In this document: positions 10,440-19,714 of the stretch, piece after piece | Layout: every line of letters begins with the position of its first letter | Position numbering within the stretch: position 1 is the stretch's first letter | Source of the DNA: an uncultured Bacteroidia bacterium | GTDB lineage: Bacteria > Bacteroidota > Bacteroidia > Bacteroidales > UBA932 | Length of the DNA: 37,390 nucleotides | Direction: 5' to 3' | Assembly (NCBI GenBank): GCA_902774155.1 | Contig: CACYHF010000006.1 | Coordinates: 1-37,390, forward strand | The notes under the pieces: model-generated | The model's input: the letters and a program-made list of their open reading frames with translations, nothing else | The model's database searches: none | What the model was told of the DNA's origin: nothing | Program-made: the position numbers and the translations under genes

Positions 10440-10467
10440 GGGAGCCGGGGGTGATACCCCGACTCTC
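10440..10467 (+). promoter_or_regulatory. Strong intercistronic hairpin between outer-membrane and catabolic genes
   Basis: The 67-base gap before uxaC holds an inverted repeat. CGGGG (10446-10450) pairs with CCCCG (10457-10461) around a 6-base loop, and after one mismatch GGGAG (10440-10444) pairs with CTCTC (10463-10467), including one G-U pair. No run of T follows, so it is not a standard intrinsic terminator. It may be an RNA-stability or partial-termination element that sets uxaC-kdgA expression apart from susCD. That role is inferred. Confidence 0.55.
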
Positions 10468-10494
10468 TTCCAAATCATATAAATTATTGACACT

Positions 10495-11910
10495 ATGAGT
10501 TTTATCAATCCCGATTTCATGCTCCAGACGGAGACTGCGAAAAGGCTCTACCACGAGCACGCAGAGAAGATGCCCATCATTGACTACCATTGCCATCTGG
10601 TACCCCAGCAGATTGCCGAGAACATCCAGTTCCGGGACATCACCCAGTTGTGGCTGGTGGACGGTCATTACGGCGATCATTACAAGTGGCGCGCGATGCG
10701 GGCCAACGGCGTTTCCGAAGATTACCTCACCGGCGGTAAATACAGCGCCTGGGAGACCTTCCAGAAATGGGCCGAAACCGTTCCGTACACCATGCGCAAC
10801 CCGCTGTACCACTGGACGCATCTGGAGCTGAGCCGCGTCTTCGGCATTGACAAACTGCTGTGCCCGGCCACGGCGCGTGAAATCTTCGACGAATGCAACG
10901 CCAAGCTGGCCACGCCCGAATTCCGCGGCCAGGCCATCATCAAGCGCTTCAACGTGCAGGTGGTGTGCACCACCGACGACCCTGCCGACGACCTCCGCTG
11001 GCACAAGAAAATCGCAGAGGATCCGTTCGGCGTAAAGGTGATTCCCGCCTGGCGCCCGGATTGCGCTATGGCCATTGAGCGTCCTGAAACCTATAAAAAG
11101 TATCTCAAGCGCCTGGAAGTGGCGGCCGATATGGAGATTGATTCCTATGCCGATCTGTGCGAGGCCTTGCAGAAGCGCCACGACTACTTTGCCGCCAACG
11201 GCTGCAAGCTCTCCGACCACGGCCTGGAGAACTTCTACAGCGCCGACTACAAGGAAATCGAGATTGAACTCATCTTCAAGAAAGCCCTCATCGGCATCGC
11301 CCCTACGCCGGAAGAGCTGGAGAAATTCCGCAGCGCCTTCCTGCACGACCAGGCAGTGATGGACGCCGAGGCCGGCTGGGCCCAGCAGTTCCATATCGGC
11401 GCCATCCGCAACAACAACACCAAGATGTTTGCCGAGGTTGGGGCCGACACCGGCTACGATGCCATCCACGACCTGGATATCGCTACCGCCGGCCACCGCT
11501 TCTTCGACCGTCTCACGCTGGAAGGGAAGCTGGCGAAGACCATCCTCTACTGCCTGAATCCCAAGGACAACGCCGTGATGATGACGATGGCCTATACCTT
11601 CAACGACGGCACGGTGCCCGGCAAGATGCAGTTCGGCAGCGGCTGGTGGTTCCTGGATCAGGAAGTGGGGATGCGCCGCCAGATGGATTCCCTGAGCAAC
11701 CTGGGCCTCATCTCCCGCTTTGTGGGTATGCTCACGGACAGCCGTTCCTTCATTTCCTATCCCCGTCACGAGTACTTCCGCCGCATCCTCTGCGACGTCT
11801 TCGGAAAGGACGTGGAGCGCGGCAAACTGCCCGCTTCTGAGATGGATTTCATCGGCCAGATGATTGAAGACATTTGCTATAACAACGCCAAGAACTATTT
11901 CAACTTCTAA
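10495..11910 (+). CDS. uxaC: Uronate isomerase (glucuronate/galacturonate isomerase)
   Basis: This 471-residue cytoplasmic enzyme isomerises D-galacturonate to D-tagaturonate, and D-glucuronate to D-fructuronate. It is the first step of the isomerase route. The N-terminal metal-site motif DYHCHL (His32, His34), an ITQLWLVDGHYGDHYKWR-type segment, the CTTDDPADDLRWH segment and the C-terminal SYPRHEYFRR motif are all characteristic of UxaC in the amidohydrolase superfamily. Length is normal for the family. It is followed after a single base by uxaA, which suggests tight coupling of translation. It opens the catabolic half of the pectin operon. Confidence 0.97.
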   Translation: MSFINPDFMLQTETAKRLYHEHAEKMPIIDYHCHLVPQQIAENIQFRDITQLWLVDGHYGDHYKWRAMRANGVSEDYLTGGKYSAWETFQKWAETVPYTMRNPLYHWTHLELSRVFGIDKLLCPATAREIFDECNAKLATPEFRGQAIIKRFNVQVVCTTDDPADDLRWHKKIAEDPFGVKVIPAWRPDCAMAIERPETYKKYLKRLEVAADMEIDSYADLCEALQKRHDYFAANGCKLSDHGLENFYSADYKEIEIELIFKKALIGIAPTPEELEKFRSAFLHDQAVMDAEAGWAQQFHIGAIRNNNTKMFAEVGADTGYDAIHDLDIATAGHRFFDRLTLEGKLAKTILYCLNPKDNAVMMTMAYTFNDGTVPGKMQFGSGWWFLDQEVGMRRQMDSLSNLGLISRFVGMLTDSRSFISYPRHEYFRRILCDVFGKDVERGKLPASEMDFIGQMIEDICYNNAKNYFNF

Positions 11911-11911
11911 T

Positions 11912-13450
11912 ATGAAGTACATTAAGATCAATCCGGCCGATAATGTGGCGGTGGCGCTGCAGGACCTCACTGCCGGCGAGGTGGTGGAGGGCGTGAAGCT
12001 GCTGGTGGATGTGCCCCGGGGCCACAAGATCGTGCTGCAAGACCTGAAGGCAGGGGAGAACGTGATCAAGTACGGTTTCCCCATCGGCCACGTGGCCCGC
12101 GATGCCGCAGCCGGCACTATGGTGGATCACAGCTGCATCAAGACCAACCTGGAAGGCCTGCTGGAATACAAATACGAACCGTCCTTCGTTGAGCCTTCGT
12201 CTACGCGGACGAAAACTTTTTCTACCCATAAAGGGAGCGAAAAAGTTTTGTCCGACTCCGACTACGGCTTAGAGACTAGGACATTTAAGGGTTATCGAAG
12301 GGCCGACGGACAGGTGGGGATCCGGAACCAGATTTGGGTGATTCCTACTGTGGGCTGCGTGAACGGCATCTGCGAGCAGATAGTGGCGCAATTTAAAGCT
12401 CAGAATCCCGCTCACGAGGGTGTGGACGCAGTGGTTTGCTTCCCGCATAATTATGGTTGCTCGCAGCTGGGACAGGACCACGAGAATACCCGTACGGTGC
12501 TGTCCGATATGATTCATCACCCCAACGCCGGTGGCGTGCTGGTGGTGAGCCTGGGCTGCGAAAACAACCAGCTGGACGCTTTCCGCGAGCTGGTGGGCCC
12601 GGTGGACGAATCCCGCGTGAAGATGTTCGTGTGCCAGAAGGTGGAGGACGAGGTAGCCTATGGCGTGGAACGCCTGAAGGAAATCTATGCCGTGGCCTCC
12701 CAGGATGTGCGCACGGAGGTTCCCGTGAGCGAACTGAAGGTGGGCCTGAAGTGCGGCGGGTCGGACGGCCTGAGCGGCATCACGGCCAACCCGCTGCTGG
12801 GCGTGTTCTCCGACTGGATTGTAGAGCAGGGGGGAACCACGGTGCTCACGGAGGTGCCGGAGATGTTCGGTGCCGAAACCATCCTGATGAACCGCTGCCA
12901 GGATGTGGCCACCTTTGACAAAACCGTATCGCTCATCAACGACTTCAAGGAGTATTTCATGAAGCAGGGGATGCCGGTGTACGAGAATCCTTCGCCCGGC
13001 AACAAGGCGGGCGGCATTTCCACCCTGGAGGAAAAGAGCCTGGGCTGTACGCAGAAATGCGGTTCCAGCATTGTCCGGGGCGTGCTCAAATATGGCGAAC
13101 GCCTGAGCGTGAAGGGCCTCAACCTCTTATCGGCCCCGGGCAACGACCTCGTGGCCTCCACGGCGCTGGCCGCCGCCGGATGTCAGGTGGTGCTCTTCAC
13201 CACCGGCCGCGGAACGCCTTTCGGCTCGTTTGTTCCCACGGCCAAAATCAGCACCAATACACCGCTGGCCGAAGGGAAGCCCAACTGGATTGACTTCAAT
13301 GCCGGTGTGCTGGCCCAGGGAGAACCTATGGACAGCGTGGCGGCCCGCTTTACGGACTTCGTGCTGGCCGTTGCCAGCGGCGAGCCCGTGAACAGCGAAC
13401 GGCACGGCATCCGGGAAATTGCCATCTTTAAATCTGGAGTAACCTTGTAA
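11912..13450 (+). CDS. uxaA: Altronate dehydratase
   Basis: This enzyme dehydrates D-altronate to 2-keto-3-deoxy-D-gluconate. I place the start at the ATG at 11912, giving MKYIKINPADNVAVAL, because an upstream in-frame ATG at 11864 lies inside uxaC and adds unrelated residues. The protein is 512 residues: an N-terminal SAF-like domain (about 1-90), then the large catalytic region with GYRRADGQVGIRNQIW, TVGCVNGI, GCENNQ, CGGSDGLSGITANP, EVPEMFGAE, ENPSPGNKAGG and the terminal AIFKSGVTL. The linker between the two domains is longer than in the E. coli enzyme as I remember it (about 37 versus 16 residues) and carries a palindrome, listed separately. The frame stays open, so function is probably kept. 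Confidence 0.97.
   Translation: MKYIKINPADNVAVALQDLTAGEVVEGVKLLVDVPRGHKIVLQDLKAGENVIKYGFPIGHVARDAAAGTMVDHSCIKTNLEGLLEYKYEPSFVEPSSTRTKTFSTHKGSEKVLSDSDYGLETRTFKGYRRADGQVGIRNQIWVIPTVGCVNGICEQIVAQFKAQNPAHEGVDAVVCFPHNYGCSQLGQDHENTRTVLSDMIHHPNAGGVLVVSLGCENNQLDAFRELVGPVDESRVKMFVCQKVEDEVAYGVERLKEIYAVASQDVRTEVPVSELKVGLKCGGSDGLSGITANPLLGVFSDWIVEQGGTTVLTEVPEMFGAETILMNRCQDVATFDKTVSLINDFKEYFMKQGMPVYENPSPGNKAGGISTLEEKSLGCTQKCGSSIVRGVLKYGERLSVKGLNLLSAPGNDLVASTALAAAGCQVVLFTTGRGTPFGSFVPTAKISTNTPLAEGKPNWIDFNAGVLAQGEPMDSVAARFTDFVLAVASGEPVNSERHGIREIAIFKSGVTL
12207..12253. repeat. Palindromic element inside the uxaA linker
   Basis: AAAACTTTTTC (12212-12222) is the exact reverse complement of GAAAAAGTTTT (12239-12249). 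The arms are extended by GGAC (12207-12210) pairing with GTCC (12250-12253) past one bulged G. The AT-rich arms stand out from the GC-rich gene around them. The element is in frame within the linker between the SAF-like and catalytic domains and looks like a small palindromic repeat that inserted without breaking the gene. Confidence 0.65.
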
Positions 13451-13475
13451 ATAATTAATAATCAATCAAAATATC

Positions 13476-14915
13476 ATGGAAAGACTCAACCGCAAATCTG
13501 CCCCGCAGGCAAAACAGTACACTGAAAAAGTGATCCAGTTTGGCGAAGGCAACTTCCTTCGTGCATTCATCGAGTGGATTATCTGGAAGACCAACCAGAA
13601 GACGGACTTCAACGGCTCCGTGGTGGTGGTCCAGCCCATCGAGAAAGGCATGGTGGAATGGCTGAACGAACAGGACGGCTTGTATCACCTGAACCTCCAG
13701 GGCCTGCTCAACGGCGAACCCGTGGACAGCGTTGACCTGATCGACGTGATTTCCCGCGGTCTCAACCCCTACACGCAGTTTGACCAGTACCTCAAGCTAG
13801 CCGAACAGCCGGAAATCCGCTTCGTAATCTCCAACACCACCGAGGCCGGTATCGCCTTCGACCCTGCCTGCAAGCTGGAAGACCAGCCCGCCAGCTCCTA
13901 TCCCGGCAAGCTCACCCAGCTGCTGTATCACCGCTGGCAGTATTTCAAGGGAGACAAGTCCAAGGGCCTGATTATCTTCCCCTGCGAACTCATCTTCGAG
14001 AATGGCAAGCACCTGAAGGAATGCATCCGCCAGTATATCCAGCTCTGGAAACTGGATGCCGAATTCAGCGAGTGGTTCGAAACCGCCTGCGGCGTGTACA
14101 GCACGCTGGTAGACCGCATCGTGCCCGGTTATCCGCGCGACACCGCCGCCCAGCTGTGCGAACGTGCCGGTTACGACGACCACCTGCTGGACAAGGCCGA
14201 AATCTTCCACCTGTGGGTGATTGAGGCCCCCAAGGAAGTGGCTGCCGAATTCCCGGCCGACCAAGCCGGCCTGCACGTTCTCTTCGTGCCCAGCGAGGCC
14301 CCGTACCACGAGCGTAAGGTGACCCTCCTGAACGGCCCTCATACCGTTTTGAGCCCCGTGGGCTATCTCTCCGGCCTGAACACCGTGAAGGAATGCTGCG
14401 AGGATCCGGAAATCGGCCAGTTTGTCAAAAAGGTCATGTACGATGAACTCCTGCCCACCCTGAACCTGCCCAAGGAGGAACTCCTGCAGTTTGCCGGCGA
14501 TGTGCTGGAGCGCTTCCGCAACCCGTTTGTGAAGCACTTCGTCACCAGCATCATGCTCAACTCCTTCCCCAAGTTCAAGACCCGCGACCTGCCCGGTCTT
14601 AAGACCTATCTGGAGCGCAAGGGCGAACTCCCGCAGGGCCTGGTCCTGGGCCTGGCCGGCATCTGCACCTACTATAAGGGCGGCAAGCGCGGCGAGGACG
14701 AGATCGTTCCCAACGACGACCCGAAGATCATGCAGCTCCTGAAGGACCTCTGGGCCACCGGCGATGTCGCTGCCGTTGCAAAGGGCGTCCTGGCCGATGA
14801 TTTCATCTGGGGCGAAGACCTCAATGCCATCCCCGGCCTCACCGACCTCCTCACCAAGGACCTCGCCCTGATCCAGGAAAAAGGCATGCGCGAAGCTGTT
14901 AAATCCATTATCTAA
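13476..14915 (+). CDS. uxaB: Tagaturonate reductase
   Basis: This 479-residue NADH-dependent enzyme reduces D-tagaturonate to D-altronate, linking UxaC and UxaA. It belongs to the polyol/mannitol dehydrogenase family. The N-terminal nucleotide-binding motif IQFGEGNFLRAF spans residues 20-31, followed by ISNTTEAGIAFD. The family signature KVTLLNGPHT places the catalytic Lys281, Asn286 and His289. The terminal region matches the all-helical C-terminal domain. A fructuronate reductase (UxuB) is the close alternative, but adjacency to uxaC and uxaA and the absence of a mannonate dehydratase favour UxaB. The gap to uxaA is 25 bases, and the transporter follows after 5. Confidence 0.95.
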   Translation: MERLNRKSAPQAKQYTEKVIQFGEGNFLRAFIEWIIWKTNQKTDFNGSVVVVQPIEKGMVEWLNEQDGLYHLNLQGLLNGEPVDSVDLIDVISRGLNPYTQFDQYLKLAEQPEIRFVISNTTEAGIAFDPACKLEDQPASSYPGKLTQLLYHRWQYFKGDKSKGLIIFPCELIFENGKHLKECIRQYIQLWKLDAEFSEWFETACGVYSTLVDRIVPGYPRDTAAQLCERAGYDDHLLDKAEIFHLWVIEAPKEVAAEFPADQAGLHVLFVPSEAPYHERKVTLLNGPHTVLSPVGYLSGLNTVKECCEDPEIGQFVKKVMYDELLPTLNLPKEELLQFAGDVLERFRNPFVKHFVTSIMLNSFPKFKTRDLPGLKTYLERKGELPQGLVLGLAGICTYYKGGKRGEDEIVPNDDPKIMQLLKDLWATGDVAAVAKGVLADDFIWGEDLNAIPGLTDLLTKDLALIQEKGMREAVKSII

Positions 14916-14920
14916 GGCTT

Positions 14921-16375
14921 ATGTCTACTCAGAAGAAATTAATGAGCAACTGGCGGTGGTGGATTTGCACCCTGCTGTTTGTGGCCACCACGGTGAACTA
15001 CCTGGACCGCCAGGTACTGTCCCTTACCTATAAGGAGTTCATCGCTCCCGAATTCCACTGGACCGATGCCCATTACGGCACCATCACGTCCCTGTTCTCC
15101 ATCTTCTACGCCATTGCATGCCTGTTCGCCGGCAAGTTTGTGGACTGGATGGGCACCAAGAAGGGTTACCTCATTTCCATCGGCGTATGGTCCACCGGCG
15201 CCGTGATGCACGCCGCCTGCGGCATCGCGTCCACCTGGCTCCTGGACGAAATTGATTCCGTGGAAGCCCTGAGGGCGGTGGAGGCCGGATCCGAACTGGC
15301 CGTGGCCATCTCCACGGTATCGGTTTACCTCTTCCTGCTATGCCGCGGTATCCTGGCTTTGGGTGAATCCGGCAACTTCCCGGCCGCCATCAAGACCACG
15401 GCCGAATACTTCCCCAAGAAGGACCGCGCCTTTGCCACGTCCATCTTCAACGCCGGCGCTTCCGTGGGCGCCCTGGCCGCTCCGCTCCTGATCCCGCCGC
15501 TGGCCAAGCATTATGGCTGGGAGATGGCCTTCATCATCATCGGCGCACTGGGCTACATCTGGATGTTCTTCTGGCAGTTCATGTACGACAAGCCCGAAAA
15601 GAGCAAGCACGTGAACCAGGCCGAACTGGAATATATCCATCAGGACGATGCCGAGGAAGCGGCCGCCGCTGCTGCCAAACCGGTGGAAGAGGAGAAGTCC
15701 ATTCCCTTCATCCAGTGCTTCAAGTATAAGCAGACCTGGAGCTTCATAGTGGGCAAGTTCCTGACGGACGGTGTGTGGTGGTTCTTCCTGTTCTGGGCTC
15801 CGGCCTATTTCCAGGACCAGTTCAACGCGCCGGCCAGCTCTCCGCTGGGGCAGGGCCTCATTTTCACCCTCTACGCCATTGTGACGGTGATTTCCCTGTT
15901 CGGCGGTTATCTTCCCAAGCTCTTCGTGGAAAAGAAAGGGATGAACCCTTACAACGGCCGAATGCTGGCCATGCTCATCTTTGCCTTCTTCCCGCTGGTG
16001 GCCCTGGCCGCCCAGCCGCTGGGTGCCTACAGCCCCTGGTGGCCGGCCATCCTCATCGGTATCGCCGGTGCGGGACACCAGGCCTGGAGCGCCAATATCT
16101 TCAGCACCGTGGGTGACATGTTCCCCAAGAGCACCATCGCTTCCATCACCGGTATCGGCGCCATGGCGGGCGGTATCGGCTCCATGATTATCCAGAAGGT
16201 GGCCGGTAACCTCTTCACCTATGCCGAAGGGCAGGGTGCCGCCTTCCATTTCATGGGCTTCGAAGGCAAGCCGGCCGGCTACTTCATCATGTTCTGCTTC
16301 TGCGGCCTGGCCTACCTCATCGGCTGGACCATCATGAAGGCCTTGGTTCCCAAGTATAAACCGGTAGAAATCTAG
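14921..16375 (+). CDS. exuT: Hexuronate transporter, major facilitator superfamily
   Basis: This 484-residue inner-membrane protein probably imports galacturonate or related hexuronates with protons. It has about twelve hydrophobic segments. The first carries TVNYLDRQVLS, the hallmark of the anion:cation symporter branch that includes ExuT. GESGNFPAAIKTTAEYFPKK near residue 145 is the family's central signature. A charged, alanine-rich loop (about 235-260, with EEAAAAAAKPVEEEK) separates the two six-helix halves. It sits between uxaB and a GH43 gene with gaps of 5 and 1 bases. The exact substrate (galacturonate, glucuronate or an unsaturated uronate) cannot be read from sequence. Confidence 0.92.
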   Translation: MSTQKKLMSNWRWWICTLLFVATTVNYLDRQVLSLTYKEFIAPEFHWTDAHYGTITSLFSIFYAIACLFAGKFVDWMGTKKGYLISIGVWSTGAVMHAACGIASTWLLDEIDSVEALRAVEAGSELAVAISTVSVYLFLLCRGILALGESGNFPAAIKTTAEYFPKKDRAFATSIFNAGASVGALAAPLLIPPLAKHYGWEMAFIIIGALGYIWMFFWQFMYDKPEKSKHVNQAELEYIHQDDAEEAAAAAAKPVEEEKSIPFIQCFKYKQTWSFIVGKFLTDGVWWFFLFWAPAYFQDQFNAPASSPLGQGLIFTLYAIVTVISLFGGYLPKLFVEKKGMNPYNGRMLAMLIFAFFPLVALAAQPLGAYSPWWPAILIGIAGAGHQAWSANIFSTVGDMFPKSTIASITGIGAMAGGIGSMIIQKVAGNLFTYAEGQGAAFHFMGFEGKPAGYFIMFCFCGLAYLIGWTIMKALVPKYKPVEI

Positions 16376-16376
16376 T

Positions 16377-18044
16377 ATGAACCGCATGCGGATGGGTTTG
16401 AGCGTTGTCCTGTTCTGCTGCCTTTCGTGGGTGGCGGCAGGGCAGCGCTATACCAATCCGGTGCTGCATTCCGACTACAGCGACCCGGATGTGTGCCGGG
16501 TGGGGGAGGATTATTATATGACAGCCTCCTCCTTCAACTGCATGCCGGGCCTGCCCATCCTGCACTCTACCGACCTGGTCCACTGGACCTTGATTGCCTA
16601 TGCCTTGCAGGATTATCCGGCCTTTGACCAGCCCGTGGCGCACGGGAAAGGGGTTTGGGCCCCGTCCATCCGCTATCACGAAGGCTGGTTTTACATTTTC
16701 TGCGGAGATCCCGACCGGGGCATCTTTATGGTGCGCAGCCGGGATCCCCTAGGCCCCTGGACAAAGCCCGTATGGGTGGTGGAGGCCAAGGGCTTCATCG
16801 ACCCCTGTCCCTTCTGGGATCAGGACGGCAGCGCGTGGCTGGTTCATGGCTGTGCCGGCTCCAGGGCCGGGCTCAAGAGCGTCCTCTTCCTGGCCCCGCT
16901 CAATGCCGATGCATCGGCCGTGACCGGTCCTTCCCGGATCATCTATGACGGACATATGACCCAACCCACCATTGAGGGGCCCAAGGTGTACAAGAGAGGG
17001 GAGTGGTACTATATCTTTGCTCCGGCCGGTGGTGTGGCCACTGGATGGCAAAGCGTTTTAAGGGCCGATTCCATAGTGGGTCCCTATGAAGAACGTGTGG
17101 TAATGGCCTGGGCGCCGGGGACGGTCAACGGGCCGCATCAGGGCGCATGGGTTTCCACCCCCGACGGCGAGGACTGGTTCCTGCATTTCCAGGACAAAGG
17201 TGCCTATGGCCGGATTGTCCATCTGCAACCTATGGTGTGGCGGGCCGATGACTGGCCGCTGATCGGCGAAGACCCCGACGGAGATGGCGTGGGGCAGCCC
17301 GTGGCTGCCTGGCGTGCGCCGTCCGCTGCTTTAAAAAACAACCCCGAAGCGTTGCAGCCTGTCGGCCCTTATGGCCTGGATCTGGCCTGGCAGTATCCGG
17401 CTGTTCCCAGTCCTTACTGGCATCAGGCGCTGCCGGACGGAGGGGTCAGGCTGTACAGCGTGGAGCAATCGGCCGGCGGACTCTGGAACTGCCCCAACCT
17501 GCTCTCGCAGAAGTTCCCTTCCGAAGCGTTTACGGTAGAGGCTACCTTGTCCTTTATGCCCAATCCGCAACTGGAAGGGCATGGGGAAACCGCAGGCTTC
17601 GTCGTTACCGGAAACAGCTATGCCGCCTTGCAGCTGCAGGATACTCCCCAAGGTGTCCAGCTGTCGTATGTCCTTTGTGAAAAGGCCTCTGAGGGTGCGC
17701 CGGAAGAGGTTTTCCCCCTCTGCGACGTTCCTTGGGATGCCGTGGAAATCGGCCATCGGCACGAATCGAAAAATGTTCCTTTGGTCAAGTATTCCTCTTA
17801 CAGGCGCGCTATGGTTCGCGTTCGCCTGGAGGTGAAGCCGCAGGAACGCGCCGGTAACGTTCCGGAACCGGTTTGCCGCTTCAGTTACAGCGTGGATGGC
17901 GGCAAAAAATGGAAGCGCGTTCCGCAGAGTTTTATCGCCCGTCCGGAATTATGGATCGGCGCCAAGTTTGGGTTTTATTGCAATCGGCCCGCACGGAAGA
18001 ACGATGCCGGGTGGTTGGAAATACAGGATTTGACTATTAATTAA
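16377..18044 (+). CDS. Secreted glycoside hydrolase family 43 enzyme
   Basis: This 555-residue protein has a signal peptide (about 1-22, ending AAGQ) and a GH43 five-bladed propeller at about 25-320. The three acidic active-site residues are visible: Asp36 in DYSDPDV (base), Asp142 in FIDPCPF and Glu200 in TIEGPKV (acid). A C-terminal concanavalin-like beta-sandwich (about 355-555) matches the GH43 C-terminal accessory domain found in xylosidase and arabinosidase subfamilies. It would remove terminal arabinose or xylose, or possibly galactose, from pectin side chains, probably in the periplasm. It begins one base after the transporter stop, in the middle of otherwise cytoplasmic genes. The sugar specificity is not determined. 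Confidence 0.92.
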   Translation: MNRMRMGLSVVLFCCLSWVAAGQRYTNPVLHSDYSDPDVCRVGEDYYMTASSFNCMPGLPILHSTDLVHWTLIAYALQDYPAFDQPVAHGKGVWAPSIRYHEGWFYIFCGDPDRGIFMVRSRDPLGPWTKPVWVVEAKGFIDPCPFWDQDGSAWLVHGCAGSRAGLKSVLFLAPLNADASAVTGPSRIIYDGHMTQPTIEGPKVYKRGEWYYIFAPAGGVATGWQSVLRADSIVGPYEERVVMAWAPGTVNGPHQGAWVSTPDGEDWFLHFQDKGAYGRIVHLQPMVWRADDWPLIGEDPDGDGVGQPVAAWRAPSAALKNNPEALQPVGPYGLDLAWQYPAVPSPYWHQALPDGGVRLYSVEQSAGGLWNCPNLLSQKFPSEAFTVEATLSFMPNPQLEGHGETAGFVVTGNSYAALQLQDTPQGVQLSYVLCEKASEGAPEEVFPLCDVPWDAVEIGHRHESKNVPLVKYSSYRRAMVRVRLEVKPQERAGNVPEPVCRFSYSVDGGKKWKRVPQSFIARPELWIGAKFGFYCNRPARKNDAGWLEIQDLTIN

Positions 18045-18054
18045 GTATCAATAT

Positions 18055-18855
18055 ATGGATCTTTTCTCTTTAAAAGGCAAGAATGCCTGGGTAACCGGTG
18101 CGGCTTATGGGATTGGCTTTGCCATTGCCAAGGCTTTCGTGGAGGCCGGCGTGGAGAACATCATCTTCAACACGTCCAACCAGGCGTCCATGGAAAAGGG
18201 CCTGGAGGCCTACAAAGCCGCCGGCATCACCAACGTGCACGGCTATGTGTGTAACGTCACGGACGAGGTAGCCGTGAAGAAACTGGTGGATACCATCCAT
18301 GCCGAAATCGGCCAGATCGATATCCTGGTGAACAATGCCGGCATCATCAAGCGCATCCCCATGCATGAGATGACCCGGGCCGAATTCCAGCAGGTGATTG
18401 ACGTGGACCTGGTGGGCCCGTATATCTGCGCCGCCGCCGTGGTCCCGGAGATGATGGAGCGCCGGGAAGGCAAGATCATCAATATCTGCTCCATGATGAG
18501 CGAGCTGGGTCGCGAGACCGTGAGCGCCTATGCCGCCGCCAAGGGTGGCCTCAAGATGCTCACGCGCAACATCTGCTCCGAATACGGCGAGTATAACATC
18601 CAGTGCAACGCCATCGGCCCCGGTTATATCGCTACGCCGCAAACCGCTCCGCTGCGGGAACGGCAGGCCGACGGCAGCCGCCATCCCTTTGACAGTTTCA
18701 TCTGCGCCAAGACGCCCGCCGGCCGTTGGCTGGAGCCCGACGAACTCGCCGGTCCCGCCGTTTTCCTGGCTTCCAAGGCATCTGACGCCGTGAATGGCCA
18801 CATCCTCTATGTGGACGGAGGGATTCTGGCCTATATCGGTAAACAGCCTAAGTAA
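18055..18855 (+). CDS. kduD: 2-dehydro-3-deoxy-D-gluconate 5-dehydrogenase (DKII reductase)
   Basis: This 266-residue short-chain dehydrogenase reduces 2,5-diketo-3-deoxygluconate to 2-keto-3-deoxygluconate. It is the second step in handling the unsaturated uronate released by pectate lyase. The cofactor motif TGAAYGIG spans residues 14-21, NNAG follows in the usual place, and the catalytic pair is Tyr159/Lys163 in YAAAK. Length and the GYIATPQTAPLR substrate loop fit KduD. Gluconate 5-dehydrogenase is a close relative, but the neighbouring kduI decides the call. The gap to kduI's ATG is 12 bases. Confidence 0.94.
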   Translation: MDLFSLKGKNAWVTGAAYGIGFAIAKAFVEAGVENIIFNTSNQASMEKGLEAYKAAGITNVHGYVCNVTDEVAVKKLVDTIHAEIGQIDILVNNAGIIKRIPMHEMTRAEFQQVIDVDLVGPYICAAAVVPEMMERREGKIINICSMMSELGRETVSAYAAAKGGLKMLTRNICSEYGEYNIQCNAIGPGYIATPQTAPLRERQADGSRHPFDSFICAKTPAGRWLEPDELAGPAVFLASKASDAVNGHILYVDGGILAYIGKQPK

Positions 18856-18867
18856 TTGTATAAGAAT

Positions 18868-19713
18868 ATGACAAAAGTGAATTGTACTGTTCGTCAGGCA
18901 TCCAGTAACGTGGATGCCAAGCATTACGACACTGCCCGCATCCGGGAAGAATACCTGGTCCAGAACATTATGGTCCCGGACGAGATTAATATGGTCTACT
19001 CTATGTTCGACCGCATCATCGCCGGCGGCGCTGTGCCGGTAAAGGAAGAACTGGTCCTGACGCCCCCGGAGATTCTCCGCAGCGATTACTTCACCCAGCG
19101 CCGCGAACTGGGCATCATCAACGTGGGTGGCACGGGTATCGTGCAAGTAGGGGAGGAGTCCTATACCATCCCTTATAAGGAAGCCCTCTATGTGGGACGC
19201 GGCAACCGCCACGTTGTTTTTAAAAGTGTGGATCCCGAGCATCCGGCCCATTTTTATTTCTGCTCTGCCACCGCCCATCGCGAAACCGGCGTGAAGCAGG
19301 TGTCCAAGAAAGACGCCGTGGTGATGCATATGGGCAGCCTGGAAGAGTCCAACGAACGGACCATCAACCGTTTGCTGGTGAAAGAAGTGGTTCCTTGCTG
19401 CCAGTTGCAGATGGGGATGACCGAACTGGCCCCCGGTAGCACCTGGAACACTATGCCGGCCCATACACACAACCGCCGTATGGAAGTGTACTTCTATTTT
19501 GAAGTGCCTGAAGATGCGGCTGTGTGCCACTTTATGGGCGAACCGCAGGAGACGCGCCACATCTGGATGCACAACGAAGAAGCTGTCATTTCCCCGCAGT
19601 GGAGTATTCACAGTGCCTGCGCCACCCGCAACTATACCTTCATCTGGGGCATGTGCGGCGAGAACGACGATTACAACGATATGGACTGGTGTGCCACCAA
19701 AGACCTCCGCTAA
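18868..19713 (+). CDS. kduI: 5-keto-4-deoxyuronate isomerase
   Basis: This 281-residue cupin-fold enzyme converts 5-keto-4-deoxyuronate to 2,5-diketo-3-deoxygluconate. I use the ATG at 18868 (MTKVNCTVRQ), which gives the usual family length; a TTG directly after the kduD stop would add only four residues. Zinc ligands match the family: His199, His201 and Glu206 in PAHTHNRRMEVYFYFE, and His248 in SIHSACATRNYTFIWG. It acts directly before KduD and marks the operon as handling products of a lyase, not only of hydrolases. The next gene starts one base after its stop. Confidence 0.96.
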   Translation: MTKVNCTVRQASSNVDAKHYDTARIREEYLVQNIMVPDEINMVYSMFDRIIAGGAVPVKEELVLTPPEILRSDYFTQRRELGIINVGGTGIVQVGEESYTIPYKEALYVGRGNRHVVFKSVDPEHPAHFYFCSATAHRETGVKQVSKKDAVVMHMGSLEESNERTINRLLVKEVVPCCQLQMGMTELAPGSTWNTMPAHTHNRRMEVYFYFEVPEDAAVCHFMGEPQETRHIWMHNEEAVISPQWSIHSACATRNYTFIWGMCGENDDYNDMDWCATKDLR

Positions 19714-19714
19714 T

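Noticed and set aside
11864-11911. Upstream ATG that would lengthen altronate dehydratase by 16 residues
   Set aside because: It lies within uxaC and adds residues not seen in the family; the ATG at 11912 gives the standard N-terminus.
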